Below are positions 61,291 to 64,000 of a stretch of 64,000 nucleotides of DNA, piece by piece (the first letter of the stretch is position 1; every line of letters starts with the position of its first letter). Under the pieces are notes generated by a model. That model worked only from the letters and a program-made list of their open reading frames with translations. It ran no database searches and had not been told where the DNA came from. Source of the stretch: JAPXSY01 sp033812795 (GTDB lineage: Bacteria; Verrucomicrobiota; Kiritimatiellia; RFP12; UBA1067); the NCBI GenBank assembly GCA_033812795.1, contig JAPXSY010000003.1:1-64000 (forward strand), in the 5' to 3' direction. The translations under genes were made by a program, and so were the position numbers.

Positions 61291-62495
61291 GGTCGGTGGT
61301 CATACTCGGGAGCACGGGATCGATCGGCGAGAACGCTTTGCGCGTGATCGAGGCGCATCCCGAAGCGTTGCGTGTGGCGGGGCTCTCGACTCGAACGCAC
61401 ATCATGCGTGTTTTGGATCAAGCCCTCCGCTTTGATGTGCCGGTGGTGGCGGTCGCGGATGAAAACGCGGCGCGGGAGGCGGAGACGCTGGCCCGTCCGC
61501 ACGGGATTGAGGTCTGGCCCGGTGAAGCGGGAGTGGCGGCGCTGGCGGCGCTGCCGAAGGCGGATATGGTCCTGTGCGCCTTGGTCGGTCTGGCGGGCCT
61601 CGAACCGGTACTGGAGGCGATCCGAGTGGGGCACGATATCGCGCTGGCCACCAAAGAAGTGCTGGTCGCCGCAGGCGAATTGGTGATGCGGCGGCGGGCA
61701 GCCGCTGGTGTGCGGATGCTCCCGGTGGACAGTGAACACAGTGCGCTGTTCCAATGCCTGCAAACCCCGGGGTGTCCGCCGGCCTGTGTACGGGATGCCG
61801 CAGACACCTCCCGCATTGAAGCGCGTGTCGCGCGCTTTGCGCTGACCGCGTCGGGGGGGCCGTTCGGCGCGAGCAAAGAAACGGATTTCGACCGCGTCAC
61901 GCCTGAAGAGGCCCTGGCCCATCCGCGGTGGGACATGGGGCGGAAGGTCACGATCGATTCGGCCACGATGATGAATAAAGGTCTGGAGATTCTGGAGGCG
62001 CACTGGCTGTTCAATCTTCCGGTCGCCAAGATCGATGTGCTGATCCATCCAGAGAGCGTGGTGCACTCGATGGTCACGTTTACGGACGGTGCCACGCTGG
62101 CGCAACTTTCCATGCCCGATATGCGCTTTCCGATCCAGTATGCCCTGACTTGGCCGGAACGGCTGACTGCCGATCTGCCCCGTCTGGACTTGGCCCGGAT
62201 GGGATGCCTGACCTTTGCCGAACCGGACACGACGCGGTTTCCCTGTCTGCGGCTGGCACGCGAGGCGGCACAGGCGGGGGGGACTGCACCTGCGGTGCTC
62301 AATGCCGCGGACGAGGTGGCGGTGGAAGCCTTTTTGGCCGGGGCGATTCCGTTTTCCGGCATCGCCCGGGCGGTGGAGGCTGTGATGGCGCAACATGATG
62401 TGAAAACCTGTGTCGAGTTGGAAACCATTCTCGAAGCGGATGCGTGGGCGCGCCGCCAGGCGGGCGCACAGGTGAAGAAATCAGGGACAACGTGA
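61287..62495 (+). CDS. dxr: 1-deoxy-D-xylulose 5-phosphate reductoisomerase
   Basis: A 402-residue Dxr, second enzyme of the MEP isoprenoid pathway (DXP to MEP with NADPH). The NADPH loop is LGSTGSIGENAL (residues 7-18). The substrate/metal region shows PVDSEHSALFQCLQ, LTASGGPF, HPRWDMGRKVTIDSATMMNKGLE and IHPESVVHSMV. The usual LANKESLVxAG reads LATKEVLVAAG, a variant seen in some PVC lineages. ATG at 61287 overlaps the cdsA stop. It supplies isoprenoid units for the neighbouring uppS. Confidence 0.96.
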   Translation: MRSVVILGSTGSIGENALRVIEAHPEALRVAGLSTRTHIMRVLDQALRFDVPVVAVADENAAREAETLARPHGIEVWPGEAGVAALAALPKADMVLCALVGLAGLEPVLEAIRVGHDIALATKEVLVAAGELVMRRRAAAGVRMLPVDSEHSALFQCLQTPGCPPACVRDAADTSRIEARVARFALTASGGPFGASKETDFDRVTPEEALAHPRWDMGRKVTIDSATMMNKGLEILEAHWLFNLPVAKIDVLIHPESVVHSMVTFTDGATLAQLSMPDMRFPIQYALTWPERLTADLPRLDLARMGCLTFAEPDTTRFPCLRLAREAAQAGGTAPAVLNAADEVAVEAFLAGAIPFSGIARAVEAVMAQHDVKTCVELETILEADAWARRQAGAQVKKSGTT

Positions 62496-62560
62496 GTGTG
62501 CGCCGCGCCGCGGCATACCGGTTGCGGCGTATCGGGCCGACGTGAGATAGGTGGAAAAGC

Positions 62561-64000
62561 ATGGAATGGGTCAGTCTGATTGGATCGGGTGTTTGCGTGG
62601 CGTTGTTTTTCAGCCTCGCCATCTTTATTCATGAGTTCGGGCATTTTATCGCTGCGCGGCGACTGGGGTTGCGTGTGGATGCCTTTTCAATCGGATTTGG
62701 ACCTGCGCTCTGGAAGCGCACCGTGGGCGGGGTGGTGTATAAGGTGGGATGCGTGCCGTTCGGCGGATATGTGGCCCTGCCGCAATTGGATCCTTCAGGG
62801 ATGGAGAAGGTGCAGGGAAGCGAGCGGGACGGGGAGGGGGATTCGCGTTCGGAGTTGGAGGATATCGCCCCGTGGAAACGGATTGTGGTCGCGTTGGCCG
62901 GACCGGTCGGGAACTTCGTGCTCGCCATCTTTTTGGCCTATTTCCTCTTTCTGGCTCCGGGCGTGAAAACAGGCGTGCTGGATACGCGGATCGGTTCTGT
63001 GGCGGAAAACTCGGAAGCCTGGAAAGCCGGGGTGCGTCCGGGGGACCGGATCCTCAGCGTTAACAACCGGAAGGTGGGAACCTGGTCCGATTTGCAGGTG
63101 GAGTGCCAACTTGCGGGCGATTCCGGCAAAGCCGTGTTCGGCATCCAGCGCGGGGACACGGTGCGGGAGGTGGAACTGCCATTCCGGACCAGCGAGATTG
63201 TGGAACTGAAGATGCTGGAAGGGGTCTTCCCCGCAACGCACTGCGAGGTCTCGGCGCTCATGCCCGACATGCCGGCAATTCAAGCCGGACTGCTCCCGAA
63301 CGATGTGGTGGTGGAGATTAACGGAGAGCCGGTGCGGGAGGCCCAGCAGTTCGCTGAAGCGATCCAGCACAACCGGGCGCAACCCGTGACGCTTACGGTG
63401 AAACGGGGCCGCGAACTCCAGCAGATCGTGCTGACACCCCGTTTTGACGAGGCCTCGGGAAGGTATCTCGTCGGCATTGTCTGGAAAGACGCCACGGAAC
63501 GGGTTCGTGCCTGGATGATGTACCGTAATCCTTGGCGCCAGTTGAAGTGGGACTCCCTGTCCGTGGTGCGCGTGCTCCAGGCCCTGCTGGCGCCGGAATC
63601 GAAGGGCGAGCGTAAAGCGGTGGCACGTAACGTGGGCGGACCGGTGGCCATCGTGATCGGGCTCTTTCACACGGTACGGGGCGATATCCTTGACGCCATC
63701 GGATTCTTGCGGATGATTTGCGTCAATCTGGCGATCCTGAATCTGCTGCCGTTTCCCGTTCTGGATGGCGGGCACATCCTGTTCGCGTTGTATGAAGTGA
63801 CCACCCGTCGTAAACCGCACCCGAAAGTCGTTTCGGCGCTGGTGAACGCGTTCGCGTTTTTACTGATCGGACTGATGGTGCTCTTATTTTACCGCGATAT
63901 CGCGCGTCAGGTCAAAATCTCGCGGGCGGTCCGTGCCGCGGTTCGCGAGGCGCGTCAGGAGGCAGAGACGGCGTCCGAGACCAACGCATCGGTCGTGCCG
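62561..64000 (+). CDS. rseP: Site-2 protease RseP, 3' end beyond window
   Basis: At least 480 residues, open to the last base. An intramembrane zinc protease that cleaves anti-sigma factors and signal-peptide remnants. HEFGH at residues 24-28 in the first membrane segment and LLPFPVLDGGH with Asp402 and His405 in the third are the metal site. Two PDZ domains lie between (about 130-215, AWKAGVRPGDRILSVN; about 225-305, AIQAGLLPNDVVVEIN). AGGTGG precedes the start. A hydrophilic C-terminal tail (AAVREARQEAETASETN) is unusual. It completes uppS-cdsA-dxr-rseP. Confidence 0.93.
   Translation, partial: MEWVSLIGSGVCVALFFSLAIFIHEFGHFIAARRLGLRVDAFSIGFGPALWKRTVGGVVYKVGCVPFGGYVALPQLDPSGMEKVQGSERDGEGDSRSELEDIAPWKRIVVALAGPVGNFVLAIFLAYFLFLAPGVKTGVLDTRIGSVAENSEAWKAGVRPGDRILSVNNRKVGTWSDLQVECQLAGDSGKAVFGIQRGDTVREVELPFRTSEIVELKMLEGVFPATHCEVSALMPDMPAIQAGLLPNDVVVEINGEPVREAQQFAEAIQHNRAQPVTLTVKRGRELQQIVLTPRFDEASGRYLVGIVWKDATERVRAWMMYRNPWRQLKWDSLSVVRVLQALLAPESKGERKAVARNVGGPVAIVIGLFHTVRGDILDAIGFLRMICVNLAILNLLPFPVLDGGHILFALYEVTTRRKPHPKVVSALVNAFAFLLIGLMVLLFYRDIARQVKISRAVRAAVREARQEAETASETNASVVP

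Overview
The window is a high-GC chromosomal segment of a Gram-negative, heterotrophic bacterium. The likely source is the PVC superphylum, most plausibly the Kiritimatiellota/Lentisphaerae/Verrucomicrobiota side. This is inferred from gene content: Tat-exported Gfo/Idh/MocA oxidoreductases, a XylR-type AraC regulator, many exported glycosidases, SUMF1 and LamG modules, large beta-solenoid proteins, and a lipid A gene (lpxK) beside murJ and murG. No rRNA, phage, transposase or CRISPR was seen.

Region 1 (224-15408) is one catabolic locus. A XylR-like regulator (14233, plus strand) faces a minus-strand series. First come three Tat-type exported enzymes: Gfo/Idh/MocA, an AP-endonuclease-fold isomerase/lyase, and a second Gfo/Idh/MocA. 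After a repeat-rich 0.56 kb gap follow an MFS transporter, a PfkB kinase, an IolB-like isomerase, an FGGY kinase, a GlcD-like flavoprotein with an Fe-S partner, an L-fucose/arabinose-isomerase-fold protein and a ThuA-like protein. The set mixes parts of inositol, deoxy-sugar and 3-keto-glycoside pathways and matches no pathway I know. I read it as oxidative deglycosylation in the periplasm, uptake, then kinase/isomerase/dehydrogenase steps in the cytoplasm. Its non-coding gaps hold 6-, 7-, 8- and 27-base repeats, and one heptad array forms a likely promoter.

Region 2 (15755-33739) is a co-oriented run of exported carbohydrate-active proteins: a GH36-like enzyme, a small beta-sandwich protein, a SUMF1-family protein, a GH29 fucosidase, an unassigned TIM-barrel protein, a discoidin plus GH39-like enzyme, a frameshifted beta-helix protein behind a strong promoter, a LamG/TIM-barrel/CBM9-like protein, and a truncated LamG protein. 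There is no SusC/SusD pair, TonB receptor or sulfatase.

Region 3 (33938-46838) is mostly housekeeping and envelope biogenesis: a metallo-beta-lactamase-fold hydrolase, BirA, a methyltransferase, a TPR protein, and a YdbH-YnbE-YdbL outer-membrane lipid-homeostasis module whose 57-residue YnbE-like lipoprotein is easily missed. Then come an SGNH hydrolase, tRNA-Glu(UUC), and lpxK-murJ-murG.

Region 4 (46897-51606, minus) is an uncharacterised exported operon: a truncated FG-GAP protein, a CphA-type ATP-grasp ligase, a TolB-like propeller, a lipoprotein and a 556-residue exported protein. Region 5 (51806-58171) is a pair of giant exported proteins sharing a beta-solenoid module; the second fuses it to a five-bladed-propeller glycosidase-like domain. 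Region 6 (58324-64000) is the core cluster purA-uppS-cdsA-dxr-rseP, with rseP running off the end.
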